Shown: one piece after another, positions 53,921-63,005 of the stretch
Position numbering within the stretch: the first letter of the stretch is position 1
How the letters are laid out: every line of letters starts with the position of its first letter
DNA from: Bacteroidales bacterium
GTDB lineage: Bacteria > Bacteroidota > Bacteroidia > Bacteroidales > UBA932
Reading direction: 5' to 3'
Assembly: GCA_017459075.1 (NCBI GenBank)
Contig: JAFUDQ010000023.1
Coordinates: 1-64,000 of the forward strand
Length of the DNA: 64,000 nucleotides
Made by a program: the position numbers and the translations under genes
The notes under the pieces: model-generated
The model's database searches: none
What the model saw: only the letters and a program-made list of their open reading frames with translations
Told to the model about the DNA's origin: nothing

Positions 53921-53932
53921 TTACAGCTGCGG

Positions 53933-54727
53933 ATGAAACAGTATCTTGACCTGTTGCAGGAAATCATGGAGCACGGTGCGGTAAAGCATGACCGTACCGG
54001 TGTGGGTACGAAAAGCATTTTCGGCCACCAGATGCGTTTTAACCTGGAGGAAGGCTTCCCCCTTCTTACAACCAAGAAAGTGCATCTGAAGTCCATTATT
54101 TATGAACTTCTGTGGTTCATTGCCGGCGACACCAACGTTAAATATCTTCAGGATCATAAGGTGACGATTTGGGACGAGTGGGCCGGCCCGGACGGCGAGC
54201 TGGGCCCCGTTTACGGTCATCAGTGGCGCAGCTGGAATTCGGCCTCCGGCAAGGCTGTAGACCAGCTTTCACAGGTTATAGAGACTATAAAGAAGAATCC
54301 TGACTCCCGCCGTATGCTCGTAACAGCATGGAACCCTTCGGAGATTGACCAGATGGCCCTGCCGCCCTGTCACTGCCTCTTCCAGTTCTATGTGGCCGAT
54401 GGCAAACTCTCCTGCCAACTGTATCAGCGCAGTGCCGACACCTTCCTGGGAGTGCCCTTCAACATCGCCTCATATGCTCTTCTGACGATGATGATTGCCC
54501 AGGTGTGCGGTCTGCAGCCCGGAGAATTCGTCCATACCACAGGTGATACCCACCTTTACCTGAATCACATGGAGCAGGTTCGTGAGCAGCTTTCACGTAC
54601 GCCCCGCGCCCTGCCAACAATGCGAATCAATCCGGACGTAAAATCCATCTTCGACTTTAAATACGAAGACTTCACCCTCGAAGGCTACGACCCCTGGCCC
54701 GCCATCAAAGCCCCCGTCGCCGTCTAA
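53933..54727 (+). CDS. thyA: Thymidylate synthase
   Basis: Methylates dUMP to dTMP with methylene-tetrahydrofolate. The 264-residue product is the ThyA form: [19 protein letters not shown], the catalytic Cys in [14 protein letters not shown] (about 146), [20 protein letters not shown] and [12 protein letters not shown]. folA, which regenerates its cofactor, is 7.6 kb away on the same strand. It converges with a glycosyltransferase gene 13 bp away. Confidence 0.97.
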   Translation: MKQYLDLLQEIMEHGAVKHDRTGVGTKSIFGHQMRFNLEEGFPLLTTKKVHLKSIIYELLWFIAGDTNVKYLQDHKVTIWDEWAGPDGELGPVYGHQWRSWNSASGKAVDQLSQVIETIKKNPDSRRMLVTAWNPSEIDQMALPPCHCLFQFYVADGKLSCQLYQRSADTFLGVPFNIASYALLTMMIAQVCGLQPGEFVHTTGDTHLYLNHMEQVREQLSRTPRALPTMRINPDVKSIFDFKYEDFTLEGYDPWPAIKAPVAV

Positions 54728-54740
54728 GCTGATCGGGCAT

Positions 54741-55772
54741 CTATTTATAGAACGTCTTTCTGAAGGCTTGCAGCTCTTCGCCCCGGCCACAGACGCAGCG
54801 GAGCCACCAGGCGCGAAGGAAGCCGGAACCATAGCCGGTTAGTTGGATAAACGATGCCGCAATTGACAGGAGCCCTATTTTGGGGCTCTTGTTTTTTATG
54901 GATGAATCTGTGAAAACAGCCGCAGACCACACCAGAAGCGGGGAAAGTGCAATCAGCACACTCGCCCACCAGGGAAGGCCTGAGAAAATCAAAAGCGCAG
55001 GAAGTAATACTATCAGGAGCATCACTATTCCGATAGTAAATGCCGATGGCAACATGTGAACCAGCTTCAGAGATTCCGGATACTTTTTATAGAGGTTAAT
55101 GCGTGCAATTCCCGAGTTGTGAACCTGTTTGAAGAACTTTTTGAGGTTTGTCCTGCGTTTGTGCCAGACCCACGCATCCGGGAACAACCGGCATCTATAG
55201 TTATTTTTAAAGATTCTTATACTAAGGTCGATGTCTTCTCCGAATCGCATCTTGGAGAAGCCACCAAGGGCGACATACGCTGATGCCGAAATGCCAAGGT
55301 TGAAGCTGCGGGGGTAGAACTTGTCCATTTTCACCTTTCCTCCTCGGATGCCTCCGGTAGTGAAGAAGGATGTCATTGCATAATTGATGGCCTTTTGAAC
55401 GGGTGTGAAATCCTTATGGGCCCGGTCAGGCCCGCCAAAGGCATCAGCTGGCTCTCGCGTTAATTCAGCCTCTATCGCCTCAAAATATCCCGGAGGAACC
55501 ATTACGTCCGAGTCAAGTATGATAAGATACTCCCCAACGGCCCGCTCTGCGCCGTAATTTCTTGTCTGTCCCGGGCCGGAGTTTTCTTTGGTAAAATACT
55601 TGATATCCAGCTCTTTAGAGAAGTCTTTAGCTATATCCTCGCAGGGGACAGAAGAGCCGTCCTCTACAAGAATAACCTCAAAATCCCGGAAGGTCTGGGC
55701 TCGCAGGCTCTCCAGGAGTTCCTTCACTTCATCCGGCCTGTTATAAACCGGAACTATTACTGAATATTTCAT
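54741..55772 (-). CDS. Family 2 glycosyltransferase
   Basis: Membrane-attached GT-A glycosyltransferase. The 343-residue product starts KYSVIVPVYNRPDEVKELLES and has the donor-binding LIILDSDVMVPPGYF (DxD-like, about 90), FGEDIDLSIRIFKN (about 175) and two or three C-terminal membrane helices (about 240-310). The acceptor is unknown. Its start overlaps the end of the YfhO gene by 4 bp. A plus-strand terminator-like hairpin lies inside its coding sequence at 54868-54897. Confidence 0.88.
   Translation of the reverse strand: MKYSVIVPVYNRPDEVKELLESLRAQTFRDFEVILVEDGSSVPCEDIAKDFSKELDIKYFTKENSGPGQTRNYGAERAVGEYLIILDSDVMVPPGYFEAIEAELTREPADAFGGPDRAHKDFTPVQKAINYAMTSFFTTGGIRGGKVKMDKFYPRSFNLGISASAYVALGGFSKMRFGEDIDLSIRIFKNNYRCRLFPDAWVWHKRRTNLKKFFKQVHNSGIARINLYKKYPESLKLVHMLPSAFTIGIVMLLIVLLPALLIFSGLPWWASVLIALSPLLVWSAAVFTDSSIKNKSPKIGLLSIAASFIQLTGYGSGFLRAWWLRCVCGRGEELQAFRKTFYK
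54868..54897 (+). terminator. Possible thyA-operon terminator inside the opposing gene
   Basis: An 8-bp stem (54868-54875 with 54883-54890, one G-T pair) and a 7-nt loop are followed on the plus strand by GTTTTTT. It lies 140 bp past the thyA stop, within the antisense glycosyltransferase coding sequence. Confidence 0.5.
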
Positions 55773-58372
55773 CTGCTTTTTTTGATAATGGTATTGGAAA
55801 AGCAGCCAAGGGCCAGCAGGATAAGCAGCCAGCTGCTGATGCTTGCAATCAGGGATCCTTTCTTGTAGGATTCCGGTTCAAAACGCATCACCAGCCTGTG
55901 CTCGCTGGCAGGTAGCACGGCCCCGCGCAGGGCCCAGTCTGTTTTCTGTAGCTCAATGTCTGCCGTCTTATTGCCCTGGGCGTCCTCCAGCCATGCTTTC
56001 CATCCGTAGTTGCACCAAATCTCGCTGAATACGGCAAAGGCGTCGCAGCTTGTTTTGTAACTGTATTCCAGTTGGTTGGGAGCGTAATCCGTCAGCTCAA
56101 TGTGAGATGTTTCGACTTCGCTCGCCTCGCTGTCATTTAGACCGGAGACCGAAGGCCGGAGCGGAGAAATCTCCTTCCCCAGCACCGCTGTATGGGCTAA
56201 ATCCACCGCCCCAATAAGGGCAATCTCCTCGTCCGGATTAGCCGCTACAACGCAGGAGTCCACAAACCAGGCATTCCCAAGAACACGCGTATTCTCTATC
56301 GGAGGCATTTCCCCGTCAATAATAATATACTTGCAATTCAGGGCGGAAAGCACAGGAATATTCGCGGCAGAGTCAAGAGCCGCCTCAGCCTCCCGAAGGG
56401 TAGTGGCGTTTTTTATTGTTCTTGGAACAGACCCGAGCTCAGCCAGTAAATAATTGTCAATCAGGTCCTGATAACGCTGAAGTTTTACGGGAGAGTATCC
56501 GCCAACGCTCTTGTGCCAGTAGCTTGGAGTAGCATCGTTGAAGATATTTGTAGTAAGGTCTGCAACGCGGTAAGACTCAGCCTCGTCCGTCAGAATATAC
56601 TTGTCGACAGTCCTTTCCGTGAAATGCGAATCAAACTGCCTCTGGGAAACAAAATGGCTGGAATTAAGATACCTCTTTCCTACAAGGAACATGTTCAGGG
56701 CCAGCATGATACAGATTCCGGCCCCTACAAGGATACTCCTGTTATCCCTGCGAGACTCCGTCTTAGCGGAATACATCCAGAAGATAAGCGCTGCGCTCGC
56801 CAAGATAAGAAGCATGGAAACAAGGGCATCGGACCGCATCAGGGAAGCCCTGTCGGTCGCAAATGCAGCAGCCAGCTTTGGATCATAGCCAGCATCGGCA
56901 GAAGAAGTAAATGTGCCGACGATTCCGGGGAAGAGCCAGCAAAGCAGGCAGAAGCCGGCGGTGACAGCAGTTGCTATGGTAACGCTGCGGAGCACGGCAT
57001 TCTTGTCCTGATTCTTCTTCAAAACCTTGTCAAGAGCAAGGAAGCCAAGGATTGGCATCGTAAATTGCAGTATGACAAGGGCCATGGATACCGTCCTGAA
57101 TTTGTTGTAGAATGGGGAATGGTAGAACCAGAACTCATTGAATCCGCGGAAAATCTTTGAAAACAGGTCTGTCCTGCCGTAAGTTCCGCCAAGAGCCAGC
57201 AAGATTCCAAGGATGGAAGGAATCAGCACCCACCATTTGCCGGGGCCTTTGGGAAGGCATAATCCAAGTACAAAGAGGAAGATAGTGATGGCTCCTATAT
57301 ACATAGGGCCGGCTGTGAAAGGCTGGGGGCCCCAGTACATGGGGAGAGCTTTGGCAATTTCACGGGTATTTGTCTGCCCGTAGCTCTTCAGCAATTTTAT
57401 TGTTGCCGATTTTTCCGGGTCTACCGCTCCTGCCGATGAACCTCCGTTATAGTTGGGAATCAATAAGTTGGGCAGTTCCTCTGTGCCATAGGACCACTGA
57501 GTTGCGTATTCGAAGCTAAGACCATTTGATTTTCCGCCTCCGTCCTGCGTAAGCTCAGAGCCACCTCGCATTGTCTCCTGGGTATATTCCCATGTAGGCA
57601 GTAGCCTGTTTGCATTGGTGGCGATGCCAACTCCGGAAAAAACCACAAGCAGAACTGATGTAACCAGGAAGGGCTTCAGCAATTCACGTTTCTTGGACAA
57701 TATCCATACAAAATAAACCAAAACGTAAGACAAAATGATAAGTGCCAGATAATAAGATATTTGCACATGGTTTGCCTTGATTTGGAAGCTGAGTGCAAGG
57801 CCCGTCAGAACCGGCCCTGCAAGAAGCTTGAAAGTCTTTTTAAGGTCCAGCTTTCCGGCTGGGATTTTTAGACCCTGGTTGTATGAGTGGATAACTGCGG
57901 CCAGAACCCAGGGGGCCCAGGCCAGGGCCAGCATTTTAGCATTGTGGCCAACCTGAATAATTTGCAGGTTATATGAGCAGAAGGTTACAGCAATGGCTCC
58001 CGCTGCGCCAAGAAACGGATGAACACCAAGGGCAAGCATCAGGAGGAAGGCTCCAAGCAGGGAAATGAAAAGATAGCTTGCCGGCCTTTTCCCAATAAGG
58101 AAAAAGTCAAAAATACCCTGGGTTGCATCGCCTGAGGGATTTCCTGTTAGCATGGTGGTGGGCATTCCGCCAAACATGCTGTCCGTCCAGGCCGTCCGGT
58201 CTCCCGGATGGGCCTCATTCCACTCGTTAGCCTCGTGGGCCATACCGATATATCCTGTAATATCGCTTTGGTTTACGATTTTTCCACCGAGCACTTCGGG
58301 AACAAAACCATAAGAAATAATCAGGAAGCCAAGGATAATTCCTAAGTAGGCAATTATTTTCTTTTTCATCAT
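55769..58372 (-). CDS. YfhO-family membrane protein
   Basis: Large polytopic membrane protein related to GT-C glycosyltransferases; YfhO of Firmicutes is linked to teichoic-acid glycosylation. The 867-residue product has a first helix (about 7-25), the extracytoplasmic loop SDITGYIGMAHEANEWNEAHPGD with acidic residues, about a dozen helices, and a soluble C-terminal domain with YAPNQLEYSYKTSCDAFAVFSE. Residues about 734-757 (EISPLRPSVSGLNDSEASEV and on) are encoded by dispersed repeat DNA. It sits between two glycosyltransferases with 4-bp and 1-bp overlaps, so the three form an operon. The glycan built is unknown. Confidence 0.85.
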   Translation of the reverse strand: MMKKKIIAYLGIILGFLIISYGFVPEVLGGKIVNQSDITGYIGMAHEANEWNEAHPGDRTAWTDSMFGGMPTTMLTGNPSGDATQGIFDFFLIGKRPASYLFISLLGAFLLMLALGVHPFLGAAGAIAVTFCSYNLQIIQVGHNAKMLALAWAPWVLAAVIHSYNQGLKIPAGKLDLKKTFKLLAGPVLTGLALSFQIKANHVQISYYLALIILSYVLVYFVWILSKKRELLKPFLVTSVLLVVFSGVGIATNANRLLPTWEYTQETMRGGSELTQDGGGKSNGLSFEYATQWSYGTEELPNLLIPNYNGGSSAGAVDPEKSATIKLLKSYGQTNTREIAKALPMYWGPQPFTAGPMYIGAITIFLFVLGLCLPKGPGKWWVLIPSILGILLALGGTYGRTDLFSKIFRGFNEFWFYHSPFYNKFRTVSMALVILQFTMPILGFLALDKVLKKNQDKNAVLRSVTIATAVTAGFCLLCWLFPGIVGTFTSSADAGYDPKLAAAFATDRASLMRSDALVSMLLILASAALIFWMYSAKTESRRDNRSILVGAGICIMLALNMFLVGKRYLNSSHFVSQRQFDSHFTERTVDKYILTDEAESYRVADLTTNIFNDATPSYWHKSVGGYSPVKLQRYQDLIDNYLLAELGSVPRTIKNATTLREAEAALDSAANIPVLSALNCKYIIIDGEMPPIENTRVLGNAWFVDSCVVAANPDEEIALIGAVDLAHTAVLGKEISPLRPSVSGLNDSEASEVETSHIELTDYAPNQLEYSYKTSCDAFAVFSEIWCNYGWKAWLEDAQGNKTADIELQKTDWALRGAVLPASEHRLVMRFEPESYKKGSLIASISSWLLILLALGCFSNTIIKKSR
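56104..56174. repeat. Dispersed repeat pair translated inside the YfhO gene
   Basis: On the minus strand, GGAGATTTCTCCGCTCCGGC to CTAAATGACAG closely resembles the intergenic unit at 233-278. It is joined to GAGCGAAGTCGAAACATCTC, which resembles the array units at 42861 and 47005. The two lie in opposite orientation and stay in frame for 24 codons. Confidence 0.75.
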
Positions 58373-59664
58373 CAGCTTATTTTATCAAACAGAGCGGCCA
58401 TCGCCCGGGCGGTCTCCACCCTTGAATATTTATCTATGTTTTTATTGTCAAAAAGAGTCTCCCCGGAAAGGAATGCATTCCAGGCCTTATCTACAAAATC
58501 CTTCATTCCGGCCTTATCCGTCCAGTCAACAGTCAGGCCTGCATTTGCGTCTGAAACCACGCGCGCCATGGCTCCGTCGGTCTGTCCTATTCCTAAAATC
58601 GGCCGTCGCGCACCAAGATACTCAAAAAGCTTACCGGGAAGAGTAGCCCTGTACTCCGGCTCCTTTCGAAGTGGCAACAGAAGAACGCAGGAGCCCGATT
58701 GTTCGCGTATTACGTTATCGTGGTTAATGTAACCAAGGTTAATTAAATTCTTTTCAAGCCCTGATTCTTTGATAGAATTCGCGATTTGGACGTCTGTTTT
58801 TCCGGCAAGTCGGATGCGCAGCTTTTCTGCAAAAAGAGAGCTCTCCCGGCACTTGTCGGAAAGGACTTCCCAAAGTAGCGTCGGGTTTCCGTCGGCGGCA
58901 AACTGACCGGTATGCGTTATGTTGAAAAAGCCGTCTTCTACAAGCCCGTCGGTGGCGGAAAAATCATCGGGGTCGAAGCCGTTCGTAATGAGCTCGACGG
59001 GTGTTGAGGTCCTCTGGCGGAATTCTTCCTGAACCAGAGGGGAAACCGCAACTACCGTAGTGGCATCGTCCAGAACCGCCTGCTCCAGCTGCTGGTGTTT
59101 ACGGACCGTGCGGTCAGACAATTCCAGATGTTTGAAATAGAAAATCTTTGTCCAAGGGTCACGAAAATCCGCCACCCAAGGAATGCCGGTAGCTTTTGAA
59201 ACTTTCTGCGCAATCAGGTGCATGGAATGCGGAGGGCCGGTACTTACCAAGACATCAACCGGATGCTCCTTAAGGTATTCTTTCAGGAATTTTACAGAGG
59301 GCTTCACCCAGCTTACGCGCGGGTCAGGGACAAAAAACCGCCCCCTCAACTTCATGACAAGGCGTTGTTTCCAGGACTTTTCCTGGGAATTCACCATGTT
59401 CACCTGAGCCTGGCTCGCAGACTTTCCGGTAACCTTTCTGTAAATACTGTAAATCTCTGTAATAGGCCTTTTTACAATCTCTGCCACGGCAGGAATATCG
59501 GCCTCAAGACTATGGTCGATGGACTGCATTTCCGGGTTCTCCGGAGTGTATATTACGGGCTGCCAGCCATGCTCCGGCAGGTATTTGCAGAATTTTACCC
59601 ACCGTTGAACACCGCTTCCGCCAGCCGGAGGCCAGTAGTATGTAATAATCAGTACCCGTTTCAT
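58372..59664 (-). CDS. Family 4-type glycosyltransferase
   Basis: GT-B glycosyltransferase, likely soluble. The 430-residue product begins at ATG 59664 (MKRVLIITYYWPPAGGSGVQ), a typical N-terminal glycan-acceptor loop, and has WVADFRDPWTKIF (about 165). The C-terminal donor half has ITHTGQFAADGNPTLLWEVL and LPGKLFEYLGARRPILGIGQ with its Glu. It is the first gene of the GT4-YfhO-GT2 operon. Confidence 0.87.
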   Translation of the reverse strand: MKRVLIITYYWPPAGGSGVQRWVKFCKYLPEHGWQPVIYTPENPEMQSIDHSLEADIPAVAEIVKRPITEIYSIYRKVTGKSASQAQVNMVNSQEKSWKQRLVMKLRGRFFVPDPRVSWVKPSVKFLKEYLKEHPVDVLVSTGPPHSMHLIAQKVSKATGIPWVADFRDPWTKIFYFKHLELSDRTVRKHQQLEQAVLDDATTVVAVSPLVQEEFRQRTSTPVELITNGFDPDDFSATDGLVEDGFFNITHTGQFAADGNPTLLWEVLSDKCRESSLFAEKLRIRLAGKTDVQIANSIKESGLEKNLINLGYINHDNVIREQSGSCVLLLPLRKEPEYRATLPGKLFEYLGARRPILGIGQTDGAMARVVSDANAGLTVDWTDKAGMKDFVDKAWNAFLSGETLFDNKNIDKYSRVETARAMAALFDKIS

Positions 59665-59683
59665 AGTACAAGACATACAAGTG

Positions 59684-59691
59684 CAAATATA
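59684..59691 (-). promoter_or_regulatory. -7 box of the glycosyltransferase/YfhO operon
   Basis: Minus-strand TATATTTG matches TAnnTTTG and lies 19 bp upstream of the first start codon. Confidence 0.55.
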
Positions 59692-59713
59692 ATGATTATT
59701 CCTAGATTTTGAC

Positions 59714-59721
59714 TATATTTG
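59714..59721 (+). promoter_or_regulatory. -7 box of mutS
   Basis: TATATTTG matches TAnnTTTG and lies 55 bp upstream of mutS. The divergent promoters are only 22 bp apart, so polymerase binding at one may block the other. Confidence 0.55.
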
Positions 59722-59776
59722 CCAGACGGCTTGGTAGGAAAAGCCAAGAATTACAGAAGCAAAAAGAGCCAAGAAT

Positions 59777-62362
59777 ATGGCAGGAAAGAAGGCAGCGGAG
59801 GATACCCCGCTTATTAAACAGTTTTTTGAGGTCAAGGCCAAGAACCCGGAGGCAATTCTGCTTTACAGGGTTGGGGATTTTTATGAGACATATTCAGACG
59901 ATGCCGTCACTGCCAGCAAAGTCCTGGGCCTTGTGCTTACCAAGAAAAGCAATGGTGACAAGGGGAACATCGCCATGGCCGGCTTCCCTCATCATGCCAT
60001 TGACGTATACCTGCCGAAACTGGTCCGCGCTGGATATAAAGTTGCTGTTTGCGATCAGTTGGAAGACCCTGCCCTTACCGGCCGTAAGCTGGTGAAAAGA
60101 GGTGTGACAGAGATAGTTACCCCCGGCGTCGCCTTCGGAGACACAATGCTTGAGCAGAAAGAATACAACTATCTTGCAGGCATCGTCTTTGGAAAAGAAA
60201 AAACAGGTGCGGCGTTTCTGGATGTATCAACCGGCACTTTCCAACTGGCTGAAGGCAGTGAAGAATTCATCGGCACCCTCGTTTCATCCCTGAAACCTAA
60301 GGAAATCATAACCTCCAGGGCCTTTGAAAAGAGACTGAAATCCACCTTCCCCGATGCCGGATACATTACCACCCTTGATGAATGGGCTTTTGTGTACGAT
60401 GCTTCCAGGGAACGCCTTTGCAGGCAGCTTGGTGTGGACAACCTGAAAGGTTACGGAACCGACAACGCCCCCTTGGGAATCTGTGCCGCCGGCGCCCTCC
60501 TTGTGTATCTTGAGCAGACTCATCACACCGGCCTTGGCAACATATGCTCCCTTTCCAGGATAGATGAGGGCCGGTTTGTGTGGATGGACAAATTTACCGT
60601 CCGCAACCTTGAGATTTTCCAGTCCGAAGGCCGCTCCCTCCTTGATGTCATGGATCATTGCAGCAGTCCGATGGGAGCCCGCCTCCTGCGCAGCTGGCTG
60701 GCCCTGCCCATCATGGACACTGCCGAGCTTTCCCGCCGCTACGATGCCATTGAGGCTTTTGTTTCGGACGATGATAACCTGTTGTCCGATATCCGTCGTC
60801 GCATCGGTAACCTGGGTGATTTGGAAAGGATTATTTCCCGTGCTGCAGCAGGAAAAATCGCCCCTCGTGAGACGCTTCAGCTTGGCAGGGGACTTTCCGG
60901 CATCATCCCCATAAGGGATATTTGCATGGCAAAACCGGCCTTGCAGCCGCTTGTAGAGGCTCTTACGGATTGCACACCTCTTATTGACGCCATCAGCAGG
61001 ACGCTTGCAGAAGACCCTGCCGCCGTCATCGGCAAAGGAGACGTCATCGGCAAAGGGGTGGATGAGGAATTGGATAACCTCCGCAGCCTGTCAAGGGGAA
61101 GCAAGGACTATCTATTGCAACTTCAGCAGAAGGAAAGCGAGAGGACGGGTATAGCATCGCTCAGAATCAGCTTCAACAATGTTTTCGGATATTATTTTGA
61201 AGTAAGGAATGCTTATAAGGACAAGGTTCCGCCGGAGTGGATTCGTAAACAGACACTTGTTGCAGCAGAACGGTATATTACTCCGGAACTCAAGCAGTAT
61301 GAAGAGACTATTCTTGGGGCGGAGGAGCGTATCTACGCCATTGAAGCCAGGATTTACGGAGACCTCGTGGCCACAATCCAGACCTATGTCCAGGCTATCC
61401 AGGCTAATGCCAGAATCATTGCCAAACTGGATGTTTTAGCCGGCTTTGCAGACCTTGCGATAGAAAATAAATACTGCCGTCCCGTTGTTGATGACGGCGA
61501 CGTGCTGGACATCAAGGCGGGACGCCACCCTGTCATCGAAACTCTGATGAAAAAGGGAGAGGAGTATGTTCCAAATGATGTTTTCCTTGACCGCACGCAG
61601 CAGCAGATTATGATTCTGACCGGTCCCAACATGTCCGGTAAATCGGCCCTCCTGCGGCAGACGGCCCTTATTGTGCTGATGGCACAGGTGGGAAGCTGGG
61701 TCCCGGCAGCATCGGCGCAAATAGGATATATAGATAAAATATTCACAAGGGTGGGGGCGTCGGACAATATCTCCCACGGAGAGTCCACGTTCATGGTAGA
61801 AATGCTGGAGTCTTCAATGATTTTGCATAACCTAAGCGCCCGCTCGCTGGTTGTGCTGGATGAAATCGGCCGCGGTACATCCACCTATGACGGAATGTCA
61901 ATTGCAAGGGCGATAGTTCAGTATATCCATGAATTCGGGCTTCGCGCAAAGACGCTTTTCGCAACCCACTACCATGAACTCAATGACCTTGAGGAGCTTT
62001 ATCCAAGGGTTCGCAACTATCATATCGCAGTGAAGGAGGCCGGCAAGAAGATAATCTTCCTTCGCCATCTTGAACCCGGTGGCACTGCTCACAGCTTTGG
62101 TATTCATGTTGCGGCGATGGCTGGCATGCCAAAGGAGGTGCTGACGATGGCCGAAAAAACCCTCTCGGCACTTGAAGCAAAGGACGCGGCAGAGGCTGCC
62201 GGTCGCACGGTTGAAAACGCCATGCAACTGTCTCTGTTCCAGCTTGATGACCCCGCCCTGGCGTCGCTCCGCGACAAGCTCCGCAAGGCAGACCTTAACA
62301 ATATGACCCCTCTCCAGGCTTTTGACCTGCTTCGGGAAATGAAGAAAGAACTTGGTTTATAG
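59777..62362 (+). CDS. mutS: DNA mismatch repair protein MutS
   Basis: Recognises mispairs and recruits MutL. The 861-residue product has the mismatch-recognition motif GDFYETYSDDA (Phe-x-Glu, about 35), connector, lever and clamp domains, and the ABC ATPase with Walker A GPNMSGKSALLRQ (about 616), LVVLDEIGRGTSTYDGMSIA and FATHYHEL. The C-terminal end KADLNNMTPLQAFDLLREMK is the helix-turn-helix tail. folA follows after 2 bp. Confidence 0.97.
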   Translation: MAGKKAAEDTPLIKQFFEVKAKNPEAILLYRVGDFYETYSDDAVTASKVLGLVLTKKSNGDKGNIAMAGFPHHAIDVYLPKLVRAGYKVAVCDQLEDPALTGRKLVKRGVTEIVTPGVAFGDTMLEQKEYNYLAGIVFGKEKTGAAFLDVSTGTFQLAEGSEEFIGTLVSSLKPKEIITSRAFEKRLKSTFPDAGYITTLDEWAFVYDASRERLCRQLGVDNLKGYGTDNAPLGICAAGALLVYLEQTHHTGLGNICSLSRIDEGRFVWMDKFTVRNLEIFQSEGRSLLDVMDHCSSPMGARLLRSWLALPIMDTAELSRRYDAIEAFVSDDDNLLSDIRRRIGNLGDLERIISRAAAGKIAPRETLQLGRGLSGIIPIRDICMAKPALQPLVEALTDCTPLIDAISRTLAEDPAAVIGKGDVIGKGVDEELDNLRSLSRGSKDYLLQLQQKESERTGIASLRISFNNVFGYYFEVRNAYKDKVPPEWIRKQTLVAAERYITPELKQYEETILGAEERIYAIEARIYGDLVATIQTYVQAIQANARIIAKLDVLAGFADLAIENKYCRPVVDDGDVLDIKAGRHPVIETLMKKGEEYVPNDVFLDRTQQQIMILTGPNMSGKSALLRQTALIVLMAQVGSWVPAASAQIGYIDKIFTRVGASDNISHGESTFMVEMLESSMILHNLSARSLVVLDEIGRGTSTYDGMSIARAIVQYIHEFGLRAKTLFATHYHELNDLEELYPRVRNYHIAVKEAGKKIIFLRHLEPGGTAHSFGIHVAAMAGMPKEVLTMAEKTLSALEAKDAAEAAGRTVENAMQLSLFQLDDPALASLRDKLRKADLNNMTPLQAFDLLREMKKELGL

Positions 62363-62364
62363 AT

Positions 62365-62865
62365 ATGGAAAAATCAATCATTGTTGCCGTTGCGAACGGG
62401 AACGCCATCGGACGTAAAAATGAACTTCTCTGGCATCTTGCAGAAGACCTGAAGTATTTCAAGGCTACCACATCCGGCAGCCCTGTTATCATGGGCTTCA
62501 TGACCTTCAAGTCTATCGGCCGCCCGCTCCCCAAGCGTACCAATATCGTCATTTCCATTTTCCCATGGCCCGATGCTCCTGAGGGAATCGTCATTGTAGA
62601 TTCGCTTGAGGCTGCTTACAAGGCTGCAGAAGCCACGGGCGCAGAAAAGTGCTTTGTCATAGGCGGCGCCTACACATATGCCGAGGCGATGGCATCCGCC
62701 GATACCTTATATATTACGCACGTGAATGCCGATGCTCCGGACGCCGACGCCTTCTTCCCGGAAATCTCCCCTGCCGTTTGGCAGCCCGTCTGGCAGTCAG
62801 ACCTTCTCCACGATGCCGAAAACGACATCGACTTCCGCTTCGTTCGCTACACCAGCCGCCATTAG
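62365..62865 (+). CDS. folA: Dihydrofolate reductase
   Basis: Reduces dihydrofolate for thymidylate and purine synthesis. The 166-residue product has VAVANGNAIGRKNELLWHLAEDLKYFK, with the catalytic Asp in AEDL (about 27), then SPVIMGFMTFKSIGRPLPKRTNIVI and VIGGAYTYAEAM. The usual MGRKT reads MGFMTF, a substitution of the conserved Arg-Lys pair. It is cotranscribed with mutS and functionally paired with thyA upstream. Confidence 0.92.
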   Translation: MEKSIIVAVANGNAIGRKNELLWHLAEDLKYFKATTSGSPVIMGFMTFKSIGRPLPKRTNIVISIFPWPDAPEGIVIVDSLEAAYKAAEATGAEKCFVIGGAYTYAEAMASADTLYITHVNADAPDADAFFPEISPAVWQPVWQSDLLHDAENDIDFRFVRYTSRH

Positions 62866-62913
62866 AGCAGGCTTCAAACACTCCCGAAAGAAGACTACCA
62901 TTGAATATCAATT

Positions 62914-62962
62914 AGTTACGCATTTTAACTTGGCAATATTTGCTAAGTTAAAATGCGTAACT
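62914..62962. repeat. 18-bp perfect inverted repeat (long hairpin)
   Basis: The arms 62914-62931 (AGTTACGCATTTTAACTT) and 62945-62962 are perfect complements. The 13-nt loop has an inner GCAA/TTGC pair. No T run follows on either strand, so it is not a classic terminator, although it lies between convergent folA and mrp. It may be a small mobile-element remnant or an RNA processing site. Confidence 0.7.
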
Positions 62963-63005
62963 GTCTGATAATCAGCACTGGCTTTGTCCGGGGACAAAAA
63001 ACATG

